Below, in pieces: positions 45,118 through 53,434 of a DNA stretch of 64,000 nt (the stretch's first letter is position 1; every line of letters starts with the position of its first letter). Source of the DNA: JAHEAO01 sp041633555. Lineage in GTDB: Bacteria; Pseudomonadota; Alphaproteobacteria; Rhodobacterales; Rhodobacteraceae. The stretch is from NCBI GenBank assembly GCA_041633555.1, contig JBFKFZ010000001.1, forward strand, positions 1 to 64,000, given 5' to 3'. The notes beneath the pieces were generated by a model. That model saw nothing but the letters and a program-made list of their open reading frames with translations, made no database searches and was not told the origin of the DNA. Position numbers and translations under genes: made by a program.

Positions 45118-46611
45118 TCAGCCCTTCTCTGCGGGCAGTTTTGATACCAGCCTCAAGGACACTGATAGCCCTTCAAGCTGATAATGAGGTCGAAGGAAAA
45201 ACTTCGACGAGTAGTATCCTGGATTTCCTTCCACATCCTCCACGACAACTTCGGCAGCAGCCAGCGGCTGACGCGCCTTTACCGCTTCGGGCGATGTTTC
45301 GGAGTTGAAATCGACGTAGTTGTTAATCCATTCCTGCAGCCAAATCTGCATTTCTTCGCGGCTCTTGTAAGACCCCACTTTATCACGAACGATGCATTTC
45401 AGGTAGTGGGCGAAACGGCAGGTCGCGAATAGGTATGGCAGCCGCGCCGCCAGATTGGCGTTGGAGGTCGCGTCCGGATCGGAATATTCAGCCGGCTTGT
45501 GCAGGGACTGCGCGCCGATAAAGGCCGCGAGGTCCGAGTTCTTGCGATGAATGAGAGGCATCATGCCGTTCTTTGCCAATTCGGCCTCGCGCCGGTCCGA
45601 GATCGCGATCTCGGTCGGGCATTTCTGGTCGATGCCGCCATCGTCGGTCGGGAAGGTATGCGATGGCAGGTTTTCCAGCGCTCCGCCAGACTCGACCCCA
45701 CGAATGCGCGAACACCAGCCGTATTCCTTGAACGAACGGTTGATGTTGACGGCCATGCCATAGGCCGCGTTCACCCAACTGTACTTGTTAGCGTCCGATC
45801 CGTCGGTATCCTCCTCGAAGGCGAAGGCCTCAACCGGGTCGGTTTTCGATCCGTAAGGCAGACGCCCCAGAAAGCGCGGCATCGCAAGGCCGACATACTT
45901 GCTGTCTTCGCTGTCGCGCAGCGAGCGCCAGCTTGCATATTCCGGCGTCTGGAATATCTTGGTCAGATCGCGCGGGTTTGCCAGTTCCGACCAACTGTCC
46001 ATCTGAAAGAGCGCCGGGTCGGCACCGGCAATCAGCGGCGCATGGGCCGCGGCGGCGATCTTGGCCATTTCGCCGAGAAGTTCCACGTCGGGCGGCGAAT
46101 GGTCGAAATGATAATCCGCCACTAGCGTGCCATAGGGCTCGCCGCCGAACTGGCCGAATTCCTCTTCATAGATCTTTTTGAAGATCGGCGACTGGTCCCA
46201 GGCGGTGCCTTTGAACTTGCGCAGGGTCTTATGCATATCCTTTTTCGAGATATTCATGACCCGGACCTTCAGCATCTCGTCCGATTCAGTGTTGTTCACC
46301 AGATAATGCAGCCCGCGCCAGGCGCTTTCCATCTGCTGGAAATCGGCGTGGTGCAGGATCAGGTTAACCTGTTCGGTCAGCTTCTTGTCGATTTCGGCGA
46401 TGATCCCCTCGATCGAGCGAAGCGCGTCGTCCGAAATAAGCCCCGTATTTTCCAGCGCCTGCTGCGCCAGCGTCTTGACCGCCTGTTCGACGGCTGTTCG
46501 GGCCTGTTCGGATTTCGGTCGGAACTCTTTCTGCAGCAGCGCCTCGAAATCAGAGGCCTCTGCTACGGTTTCGCCAGCCTCGCCTGCGGCTTGTTTTTCT
46601 GTCTCGGCCAT
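45118..46611 (-). CDS. tssC: T6SS sheath large subunit TssC
   Basis: This 497 aa protein is a full-length TssC (VipB). It includes LHHADFQQMESAWRGLHYLV, FGTLV-like YGTLVADYHFDHSPPDVELL, PRFLGRLPYGSKTDP and FFLRPHYQLEGLSVSLRLVS. With TssB it forms the contractile sheath that drives the tube. It lies 3 bases after tssB on the same strand. A paralogous domain occurs in the fused protein at 34860. Confidence 0.96.
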   Translation of the reverse strand: MAETEKQAAGEAGETVAEASDFEALLQKEFRPKSEQARTAVEQAVKTLAQQALENTGLISDDALRSIEGIIAEIDKKLTEQVNLILHHADFQQMESAWRGLHYLVNNTESDEMLKVRVMNISKKDMHKTLRKFKGTAWDQSPIFKKIYEEEFGQFGGEPYGTLVADYHFDHSPPDVELLGEMAKIAAAAHAPLIAGADPALFQMDSWSELANPRDLTKIFQTPEYASWRSLRDSEDSKYVGLAMPRFLGRLPYGSKTDPVEAFAFEEDTDGSDANKYSWVNAAYGMAVNINRSFKEYGWCSRIRGVESGGALENLPSHTFPTDDGGIDQKCPTEIAISDRREAELAKNGMMPLIHRKNSDLAAFIGAQSLHKPAEYSDPDATSNANLAARLPYLFATCRFAHYLKCIVRDKVGSYKSREEMQIWLQEWINNYVDFNSETSPEAVKARQPLAAAEVVVEDVEGNPGYYSSKFFLRPHYQLEGLSVSLRLVSKLPAEKG

Positions 46612-46614
46612 GCC

Positions 46615-47142
46615 TTACTCCGTCTCTTTTTGTTCTGACTTCTCGTCGGCCGTTTCCGCGGGCTTCTCGGCCAGGGTCGCAAGCAAAGCCGGATCCTGGA
46701 TCACCTTGCGGATCAGTTCCTCTGCGCCGGTCTTGCCATCCATGTAGGTCATCAAGTTCGACAACTGGGTGCGCGCATCCAGCAGTTTCTTCAGCGGCTC
46801 CACCTTCGCGGCAATGGCTGCGGGACTGAAATCATCCATCGACTCGAAGGTGATATCGACCGCCATGTTGCCTTCACCGGTCAGCGTGTTGGGCACAGAA
46901 AACGCAGCCCGGGGCTTCATCGACTTCATCCGCTCGTCGAAATTGTCGACGTCGATCTCCATGAACTTGCGGTCGGCAACCGAAGGCTGCGGCGCTTCCG
47001 ACTTGCCCGCCAGGTCGGACATGACACCCATCACGAAGGGCAACTGGATCTTCTTTTCGGCCCCGTACAATTCCACATCATATTCGATCTGGACCCGTGG
47101 CGCACGGTTTCGCGCGATGAACTTCTGCGAACTTCTTGCCAT
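46615..47142 (-). CDS. tssB: T6SS sheath small subunit TssB
   Basis: This 175 aa protein is TssB (VipA). It includes RVQIEYDVELYGAEKKIQLP, the typical VMGVMSDLAG segment and the C-terminal helix region TQLSNLMTYMDGKTGAEELI. It pairs with TssC, and its C-terminal part offers the ClpV-binding helix in many systems. It lies between tssA and tssC. Confidence 0.95.
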   Translation of the reverse strand: MARSSQKFIARNRAPRVQIEYDVELYGAEKKIQLPFVMGVMSDLAGKSEAPQPSVADRKFMEIDVDNFDERMKSMKPRAAFSVPNTLTGEGNMAVDITFESMDDFSPAAIAAKVEPLKKLLDARTQLSNLMTYMDGKTGAEELIRKVIQDPALLATLAEKPAETADEKSEQKETE

Positions 47143-47203
47143 CTCTTGCTACTCCTCAGCGATTGTCTTCAGGGCATTGCGGTCACGCGATGCAGGAATT
47201 CTC

Positions 47204-48232
47204 TTACTCATCGACCAGGCCTCCGATCAAATTGACATTCTCGATGCCGTTCGGGGCCATATCCTTGACGATCGTCAGAAAATCAGCGCTGACCAGCCGT
47301 TTCGCCCGCGTCAAAAGGATCGGCACCGGGCTGGAGGGTTCTGCCCGCTTGTAATAGGCGATGATCCTGTCGAGCGCATTCTGCACATCATTGGGAGAGT
47401 TGATGGCCCCGACGCCACCGCCGGCCGCCTTCGCGCCGGCAGGGGCGGCTGCCGGTTCACCGGCTTCGGCCCCGGCCTCGACCCCTTCGACTTCAACGGC
47501 ATCACCGGCCACCGGCTCCAGCCGGGCGATGACCTGTCCCAGCAGCTTCATCAACGGGTCCAGTTCCGGCCCGCGCCCGGGAAGCATTTCGTCGAATTTG
47601 GCGTTGATCGCGCGTACGTTCTCGAGCGATTGACGGGCTCCGGTCAGTGCGGACTGCAGAAACTCCTGGGCCGTGTCCTGAAAGGCCGCCGCGATCGAGG
47701 AGGAGTCCGGAACTTCCTCGTCATCCTCTCCTGCGGTCGCCTCGCCCTCGGCGATGGCGATGTCGCGCAGGCTCATCCGCCCGAAGGTGCGGCTGTCGGT
47801 CAGCGGCGTGATCCTGATGCCGCGCAATATCGTATCGGGTGCGGCGAGCGACAGAATCACGTTGATCCGCTGTGTCGGATCATCGTCATCATCGGCATCG
47901 AGCTGCGGGTGGCAGGTGTCCCAGTAGCGCTCCAGGCAGCCCCTGACATAGGCGGTTCCGTCGGCAAAGCCGGGAAAGCCCCGAAGACGCAATTCCGACA
48001 TCGACAGAAACACGCCGGCCCGCAGGTCGTGGCTCTGTTCCAGCACCGCCAGAGCGGCCCCTGTCACTTCCTTGAAATCGGGATCTTCCGCGGCGATGAT
48101 CTTGTCCCCGGCCTGACGCTCTTCGCCCGGCTGCGCCGCCAGTTCCAGGGTCATGAAGGCAAGATCGTAGACCATGTCCTCGCCACTTGGGTTTTCGTCG
48201 CCGTGGCTCTGAAGAAGTGCCTCTAGATCCAT
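47204..48232 (-). CDS. tssA: T6SS sheath-assembly protein TssA
   Basis: This 342 aa protein has the ImpA-type N-terminal domain (LRLRGFPGFADGTAYVRGCL, WDTCHPQLDADDDDDPTQR near residue 105) and a variable C-terminus with DVQNALDRIIAYYKRAEPSSP, the form linked to sheath capping or baseplate positioning. It is the first gene of the minus-strand T6SS operon, with a G-rich ribosome site before the ATG at 48232. Confidence 0.9.
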   Translation of the reverse strand: MDLEALLQSHGDENPSGEDMVYDLAFMTLELAAQPGEERQAGDKIIAAEDPDFKEVTGAALAVLEQSHDLRAGVFLSMSELRLRGFPGFADGTAYVRGCLERYWDTCHPQLDADDDDDPTQRINVILSLAAPDTILRGIRITPLTDSRTFGRMSLRDIAIAEGEATAGEDDEEVPDSSSIAAAFQDTAQEFLQSALTGARQSLENVRAINAKFDEMLPGRGPELDPLMKLLGQVIARLEPVAGDAVEVEGVEAGAEAGEPAAAPAGAKAAGGGVGAINSPNDVQNALDRIIAYYKRAEPSSPVPILLTRAKRLVSADFLTIVKDMAPNGIENVNLIGGLVDE

Positions 48233-48429
48233 TCACCCCCCATCGGGAATTAATCCACCAGTTTCCGGTGCTTGACATTACTCAGCGGCAGCCTAGCACA
48301 AAAAAACGCGATGGCCAGTATGACAATCCAGACCTTCACCAAATCGCCCGAACCTGAAACAAGTCTTGACCGATCCAGTGCCTTGACATTTCATTGCAGC
48401 CTGTGAGGAACGATCGTGGGGGGCGACAG
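48233..48429. promoter_or_regulatory. Divergent intergenic region, probable main T6SS promoter
   Basis: This stretch separates tssA from the divergent export/TolQR genes, and is the only sizeable gap upstream of the T6SS operon. On the plus strand TTGACA occurs twice (48272-48277 and 48383-48388); the first is followed after 16 bases by TAGCAC, a weak -10. I could not find a convincing minus-strand pair or a sigma54 site. Confidence 0.5.
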
Positions 48430-48846
48430 ATGGGGTTCTCAAGGGCGGTATTGTGTGCCGCTGCGATCTGTGCCGGCCCGGCGTTCGCGCAGGACGGAAA
48501 CCTGACGATCGAGCTCAACAAGTTCGAAGATACCGATGGCGGCAACTGCCAGGCGTTCTTTCTTTACCGCAATGGCACGGGCAAATCCTTCGAGGAATTC
48601 GAGATGTCGCTGGCGATCCTCGACACCTCCGGCGTGATCGACAGGCTCTTGACCGTCGATGCGGCCCCCCTGCCCGTGGCCCGGACGACGTTGAAACTGT
48701 TCGAGATCCCGTCCATCGAATGTGCCGCGATATCGGAGCTTCTGCTGCATGCCATAGATGCCTGTCGCCCGCAGAACGAGGATCGGATGGATTGCTTTCC
48801 CATCATCGATCTGGTCAGCCGCACCCCGGCTGCCTTGGTCAAATAG
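48430..48846 (+). CDS. Small exported protein next to the TolQR-like genes
   Basis: This 138 aa protein has a signal peptide (MGFSRAVLCAAAICAGPAFAQD), so it is periplasmic. The mature part contains CQAFFLYRNGTGKSFEEFEM and four cysteines that could form two disulfides. It lies four bases before the ExbB/TolQ-like gene and is likely the first gene of that operon. I do not recognise the family. The start at 48430 puts the signal peptide at the N-terminus; an earlier in-frame ATG lacks a ribosome site. Confidence 0.65.
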   Translation: MGFSRAVLCAAAICAGPAFAQDGNLTIELNKFEDTDGGNCQAFFLYRNGTGKSFEEFEMSLAILDTSGVIDRLLTVDAAPLPVARTTLKLFEIPSIECAAISELLLHAIDACRPQNEDRMDCFPIIDLVSRTPAALVK

Positions 48847-48849
48847 GTC

Positions 48850-49473
48850 ATGCTCGAAGGCCTGTTTGACTCGCTCGGCACCGGCGGGCCGATCATCATC
48901 ATACTGCTGTGCATTTCCTTGCTGTCGGTGGTCCTGATCATCGCCAAGACCCTGCAACTGCTGCCCGTGCGTGGCGGCGCCAAGCTGCGCGATGCCGCAT
49001 TTGCCAAATGGAGAGAGGGCGAGCGCGACGCCGCCCGATCCCTGCTTGCCGGTGGCAGATCCCCGGCGGACCGGGTCACGACCTTCGCGATGGACGGAAC
49101 TCTCCGCGGCCTGCCCCGCGCCCCGCTGGAGGCGGAGGTCGAGCGCCAGGGCAATGCCGAGGTCGAGGCAATGTCGCGGCATATCCGGCTGCTCGAACTT
49201 GTCGCGATGATCTCGCCGCTGCTGGGGCTTCTGGGAACCGTCTTGGGCATGATCCAGTCGTTTCAGGAACTGGAACTGGCGCAAGGCGCGGCCAACGCCT
49301 CGGTCTTGGCAGGCGGTATTTGGCAAGCGCTTCTGACCACCGCCGCTGGCCTGATCGTCGCGATCCCGGCGGCGATTGCGGCCAGTCTGCTGAGCGCAAG
49401 GATCGACGCCGCCGCGCATCTCATCGAGGGCGCTGTCGGCCGGTTCTTCCTGGAGCTGGACACCAAGAGCTGA
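48850..49473 (+). CDS. ExbB/TolQ/MotA-type proton channel protein
   Basis: This 207 aa protein has three membrane segments (about residues 15-35, 113-133 and 155-178) and the conserved cytoplasmic and membrane parts LLELVAMISPLLGLLGTVLG and ITTAAGLIVAIP-like LLTTAAGLIVAIPAAIAAS. Such proteins form pentamers around two TolR/ExbD chains and use the proton motive force to drive a transducer. It lies four bases after the exported protein and 13 before the first ExbD. Confidence 0.9.
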   Translation: MLEGLFDSLGTGGPIIIILLCISLLSVVLIIAKTLQLLPVRGGAKLRDAAFAKWREGERDAARSLLAGGRSPADRVTTFAMDGTLRGLPRAPLEAEVERQGNAEVEAMSRHIRLLELVAMISPLLGLLGTVLGMIQSFQELELAQGAANASVLAGGIWQALLTTAAGLIVAIPAAIAASLLSARIDAAAHLIEGAVGRFFLELDTKS

Positions 49474-49486
49474 AGTCCGAAAGGGA

Positions 49487-49906
49487 ATGGCCATGGAGCT
49501 ACGCCGAGCAAGACCCGCCAAGACCCTGATCTCGCTCGTGCCGATGATCGACGTCATGCTGATCCTGCTGGTTTTCTTCATGGTCACGTCGAGCTATCTG
49601 AACCTCGACATGATGCCGATGGTCGAAAGCGCCGAAGATGCGCCGGCGGCCGGGGCAAGGGACTCTGCCGCGCCGCTGCTGATCCGCATCGCTGCCGATG
49701 GCCGCCCGCACATCCGGGGCCAGCCGCTCGACGCCAGCCAACTGACGTCGTTGATCCGTTCGCGGCTGACCGAGAGCCCGCTGTCCAGCGTGATTGTCCT
49801 TCCATCTGGTGCGGCCACAACGCAGCACCTGGTTTCATTGATGGACACGGCCACACAGGCGGGGGCGACCCGATTGCGCCTGATCCGGCTGGAGCCGCGG
49901 CCATGA
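49487..49906 (+). CDS. ExbD/TolR-type protein, first copy
   Basis: This 139 aa protein has one membrane segment with SLVPMIDVMLILLVFFMV, whose aspartate is the proton-binding residue of ExbD/TolR, followed by a periplasmic domain. A good AAGGG site precedes the ATG. Its stop overlaps the start of the second ExbD (ATGA), so both are made in equal amounts. Confidence 0.88.
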   Translation: MAMELRRARPAKTLISLVPMIDVMLILLVFFMVTSSYLNLDMMPMVESAEDAPAAGARDSAAPLLIRIAADGRPHIRGQPLDASQLTSLIRSRLTESPLSSVIVLPSGAATTQHLVSLMDTATQAGATRLRLIRLEPRP

Positions 49907-50307
49907 AGCTGTGCCGGGTCCGATCGCAACAAAGATCCGAGACGATCATTGCGCTGATCGACGTGGTTTTCTTTCTTCTCGTGTTCTTCATGCTGATCGG
50001 GCGGATGGACGCCACCGCTCCGTTCGAAGTACACCCCGCTACCGCGGTGACAGGCGCCGACCTGCCCGCAGGGGGCGCCACGCTCTCGATCAGTGCGGCG
50101 GGGGCGCTTGCGCTTGACGGCACGGCCATCGCCGCGCCCGACCTGATGCCAACGCTAGCAGTCATGCTTGCCGAAAGCCCCGACTTATTGATCCGGGTCA
50201 ATGCCCACAGGGATGCGCAGCTGCACGGGATCCTGCCGCTGATCGCCGAGATCGAGCGCGCGGGCGCGCGCGACGTGGTGCTTGTCGTGACGCCGGAGAG
50301 ATCCTGA
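49903..50307 (+). CDS. ExbD/TolR-type protein, second copy
   Basis: This 134 aa protein has a membrane segment with IALIDVVFFLLVFFMLIG, keeping the functional aspartate, and a periplasmic domain of normal length. Its start overlaps the first ExbD and its stop overlaps the start of the TonB-like gene. Two different ExbD chains probably share one motor. Confidence 0.88.
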   Translation: MKLCRVRSQQRSETIIALIDVVFFLLVFFMLIGRMDATAPFEVHPATAVTGADLPAGGATLSISAAGALALDGTAIAAPDLMPTLAVMLAESPDLLIRVNAHRDAQLHGILPLIAEIERAGARDVVLVVTPERS

Positions 50308-51761
50308 TGCGCGGCGCGGCGATCTGGGCAATGGCGGGGCTCGGTTCTCTCCTGGCCCATCTTGCCTTCTTCGCATTCCTGGACCTTGCGGTATCCCCCG
50401 ACCCCCTGACCCCGCAGCAGCCGCCTGAAACCCGCATGTCGCTGGATGCCTATCAGGTCGACAAGCAGGATGCGGTAGCACAATCGACGGCGGGCGAGAC
50501 GGCGGCCGAGCAGGACAATGCGGGCACAGCGCTAAGTCCCAGCGCCGTCCTACAGTCAAGGGCGAGGGGCCAGCCGGTCTTTGGCGAGACGATCACCGAT
50601 GCCGCGCCTCAGGTCGCCGCCATCGCCCCGTCCCGTCCGACGGGCCAGATCGTTTCGGCTGCCCGCCCGTCCGAGCCCGTCATCCCGGCCGCAAGCCCCG
50701 TCGCAACCGCCCTCGCGTCAAGCCCGCCACCTGCGGCCCCGATCCAGGCCGCCGCCCTGCCCGCGCCGTCAACCAAGGCCGCCACCCAGCCGCTGCCGGC
50801 GGTCGCAGTCGATGCGGCGCAGGCCCTTGCCTCGGCGGTCGCTGGACTCCCGCTACCCGCGATCGCCGCCGAAACCCCACCGCCCGAGGCGCAGGCGATT
50901 GTCGGTGTGCCACCGCCCTCGGAAGCGACCACCGCTACATTGGCCTGGAATTTCGGCGAACGCATCGTCACCGACCCGGCTTCGCTGGCGGTGATCCAGG
51001 CCTTCATGGCGCCGGTTGACCTGGCGAGTTCCAACACCAATGCCGGCGATGTCAGGGATGGGCTGGCGGCGATCCTCACCGGCGTCGACTGCGCCCGGTT
51101 GACCGCCACATTCGTTCCCGAGACCGGCGAACTGGAGCTGCGCGGCCATGTGCCGGACCCGGCCATGCAGGCGCCGATCCTGAAGGCGCTGCGCGAGCAG
51201 ATCGGTGACGGCATCCCGGTGACGGGCAATCTGCTGCACCTGCCGCACCCGCAATGCGGCGCGCTGAGCGGCATCGCTGAGGCCGGACTGCCGCAATCGA
51301 CCGACCAGCTGACCAACGCCCTGCTGATCGGCAACAATGCGCAAGCCCGCGAATATGGCTTCACCGAGGGTCAGCGTCTGGCCTTCGACCTGACCGCGCC
51401 TGACTACGATGCGGTGGTCTACGTCGACTATTTTGATGCGGGTGGTCAGGTGATCCACCTGATCCCGAACGAGACCGTGCCACTGACGCGGCATCCGGCG
51501 AAATCGGGTTTCGGAGTCGGCACCGACAGTGCCGGCGGCCCGAGCCTGAACATCACCATCGGGCCGCCCTTCGGGCAGGAAATCGCGGTGGCCTTCGCGG
51601 CGTCAACGCCACTTTTCGAGGACCTGCGGCCACTAATCGAACCTGCCGAAACATACCTGGCGGAACTGAAGCAACGCGTGGCCGAAGCCCGCGCCGCCGA
51701 TCCCGGCTTCAAGGGCGAATGGGTCTATTTCTTCATCACGACGTCGCCCGCGACCCAGTAG
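50307..51761 (+). CDS. TonB/TolA-like transducer with DUF4384-like C-terminus
   Basis: This 484 aa protein has one N-terminal membrane segment (AGLGSLLAHLAFFAFLDLAV), a long alanine/proline-rich linker (about residues 45-215) suited to crossing the periplasm, then a BON-like segment with CARLTATFVPETGELELRGH, and a C-terminal DUF4384-like domain (GQRLAFDLTAPDYDAVVYVD). It lacks a recognisable TonB C-terminal domain. The last two modules resemble the periplasmic end of PpkA. It is the last gene of the motor operon and converges on the caspase gene with two bases between stops. Confidence 0.75.
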   Translation: MRGAAIWAMAGLGSLLAHLAFFAFLDLAVSPDPLTPQQPPETRMSLDAYQVDKQDAVAQSTAGETAAEQDNAGTALSPSAVLQSRARGQPVFGETITDAAPQVAAIAPSRPTGQIVSAARPSEPVIPAASPVATALASSPPPAAPIQAAALPAPSTKAATQPLPAVAVDAAQALASAVAGLPLPAIAAETPPPEAQAIVGVPPPSEATTATLAWNFGERIVTDPASLAVIQAFMAPVDLASSNTNAGDVRDGLAAILTGVDCARLTATFVPETGELELRGHVPDPAMQAPILKALREQIGDGIPVTGNLLHLPHPQCGALSGIAEAGLPQSTDQLTNALLIGNNAQAREYGFTEGQRLAFDLTAPDYDAVVYVDYFDAGGQVIHLIPNETVPLTRHPAKSGFGVGTDSAGGPSLNITIGPPFGQEIAVAFAASTPLFEDLRPLIEPAETYLAELKQRVAEARAADPGFKGEWVYFFITTSPATQ

Positions 51762-51763
51762 GA

Positions 51764-53290
51764 TTATTCGCAGCCGCCCTCAGCCCAACGCATGAGGCTA
51801 TGCTTGAAACTGGCGCCATAGGGATGCGGCTTTTCCAAAGAACGGCTGGCCGAGGCTGACAGATAAGTCGTGGCCTGCGTGCAGAGATCCTCGCGGGTCC
51901 ATTCGTGGCAGTTCGCGCAGGTCTGGCCCTTCCAGAGTTCGTCCGGAATGCCCTCGATCGGCGGGAAGATCGGCGATCCGGCGACCAGTTCCTCGATGCT
52001 CTTGCCGACAATCTCGGACGTGCCAGACTGAAGTGGTTGGGAAAACAGCACCGGTACGCCGTGCGGAGGGATCGCAACGGGTTCAATCTCTGGCTCCGGC
52101 GTGACGGGCGGTGCCGCAGCTTTGGTGGCCGCCGCTTCGGCCTGAGCCTGCAGGGTACGGATCTCGAACCTTGCAAGTTCCGAAAAGACGCCTTCGGGGA
52201 ATTCTGCCAGATAGTCCTCGTAATCGGCCAGTTGTCCCGTGCGGCGCGCCTGTTCGATCAAGTCGGCCTCGCGGTCCGCAGGTGCGGTCGCCTCGGGCGA
52301 AGGCTCGGGTGCTGCCGCCACATCCGGCTCGGCAACCGGTTCCTGACCGGACTTCAGTTCTTCCTTCAGGACGTCGCTGAGCAGTGCTTGGGCGTCTTCT
52401 CTGTGCAGCCCATCGGGATAGGATCGCAGGAACAGGAGGATCTGAACCGGATCCCGCGATAGCTCGACCGAACGCCAAAGCTGCTGCTCGGCGACTTCCT
52501 CCGGGGTCATTTGCCGGCCAGCCTTGAAGACGAAGTCGCTGGTCAACGACGATGTATCCCACGGCGTCTGCGCGCCGCCGGTTTCCGCGATCACCTTGAC
52601 CCGCACGTTCTTGAACAGCTGCTCGATGGACAGGTCTTCGCTCATCATCTCGGCGGCCAATGCACTGGTGAAGGGGCTGTTGCCCTGCACACCGTCCAGC
52701 GCGACCGAGCCGGGCGCGGTGGCATAAGCAAGGTAGGTGCCGGTCGGGGCCTTCATCTCGGCCAGACCATTGTCGTTGAGCGACGGGATCGCTTCGAACG
52801 GATTGTTGCGGCAGGCATCGAGGATCACGATGTTGGTGCGGTTCCGCGCCGAGGCCATCTGGCGCAGCACGGCCGAGGCTTCCAATGCTACAAGGTCCAG
52901 ATCGGCGGCGTTGGTCAGGCGCGTGTCGACCGGCAAGAGGTAGTTCGCTCCAAACGACTGCACCCCGTGGCCGGCATAATAGAAAAGCCCCACCGTATCG
53001 GATCCGCCTGCGCGAAGTTCACTGCCGAAGCCAGAGATCGCCCGCTTCAGTTCAACCTGCGGCGCATCCGTCAGCAACATGACCCGGAAACCCACATTTT
53101 CTAGGCTTTCAGCCATCAGCCTTGCATCATTCACCGGGTTGTCGAGCGGCTCAACCGCAGTATAGCCGCCATTGCCGATGACAAGTGCAATCCGCTCTTC
53201 TGCAACCGCCGGAAGCGTGAGCCACAGCAGTGCTGCAAGCCCGGTGGTTATGCGAAAGAACAAACTCACGCAGCCACTCTCGCCCGGCAT
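51764..53290 (-). CDS. Exported caspase-family peptidase with C-terminal CxxCH motif
   Basis: This 508 aa protein has a signal peptide ending AVAEE, then a caspase fold with RIALVIGNGGY, the catalytic histidine in LFYYAGHGVQ and cysteine in IVILDACRNNPFE. A linker contains the A-x2-YxxYLxxxPxG repeat seen in the 95 aa protein at 1102. The C-terminal end has LWKGQTCANCHEW, a CxxCH motif as in c-type cytochromes, with other cysteines (EDLCTQ, EGGC). I chose the ATG at 53290 because the signal peptide follows it. A caspase joined to a possible haem site is rare. It converges on the TonB-like gene. Confidence 0.85.
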   Translation of the reverse strand: MPGESGCVSLFFRITTGLAALLWLTLPAVAEERIALVIGNGGYTAVEPLDNPVNDARLMAESLENVGFRVMLLTDAPQVELKRAISGFGSELRAGGSDTVGLFYYAGHGVQSFGANYLLPVDTRLTNAADLDLVALEASAVLRQMASARNRTNIVILDACRNNPFEAIPSLNDNGLAEMKAPTGTYLAYATAPGSVALDGVQGNSPFTSALAAEMMSEDLSIEQLFKNVRVKVIAETGGAQTPWDTSSLTSDFVFKAGRQMTPEEVAEQQLWRSVELSRDPVQILLFLRSYPDGLHREDAQALLSDVLKEELKSGQEPVAEPDVAAAPEPSPEATAPADREADLIEQARRTGQLADYEDYLAEFPEGVFSELARFEIRTLQAQAEAAATKAAAPPVTPEPEIEPVAIPPHGVPVLFSQPLQSGTSEIVGKSIEELVAGSPIFPPIEGIPDELWKGQTCANCHEWTREDLCTQATTYLSASASRSLEKPHPYGASFKHSLMRWAEGGCE

Positions 53291-53434
53291 GATGTCAGGA
53301 TCGGGGCCGTCCACAGCAATTGCATGTCATTCCTCGCGCGCGACCGGCGACCCGGCCCTGTTGCATGTGATCATTGCTATTGACCTCCTTGGGCGCAATA
53401 GTTCCTCATGTCTTTTTTTGGCCTTGGGAAGTTC

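Noticed and set aside
48233..48429. A sigma54 promoter for the T6SS operon
   Set aside because: No TGGCAC-N5-TTGC type element is present on the minus strand.
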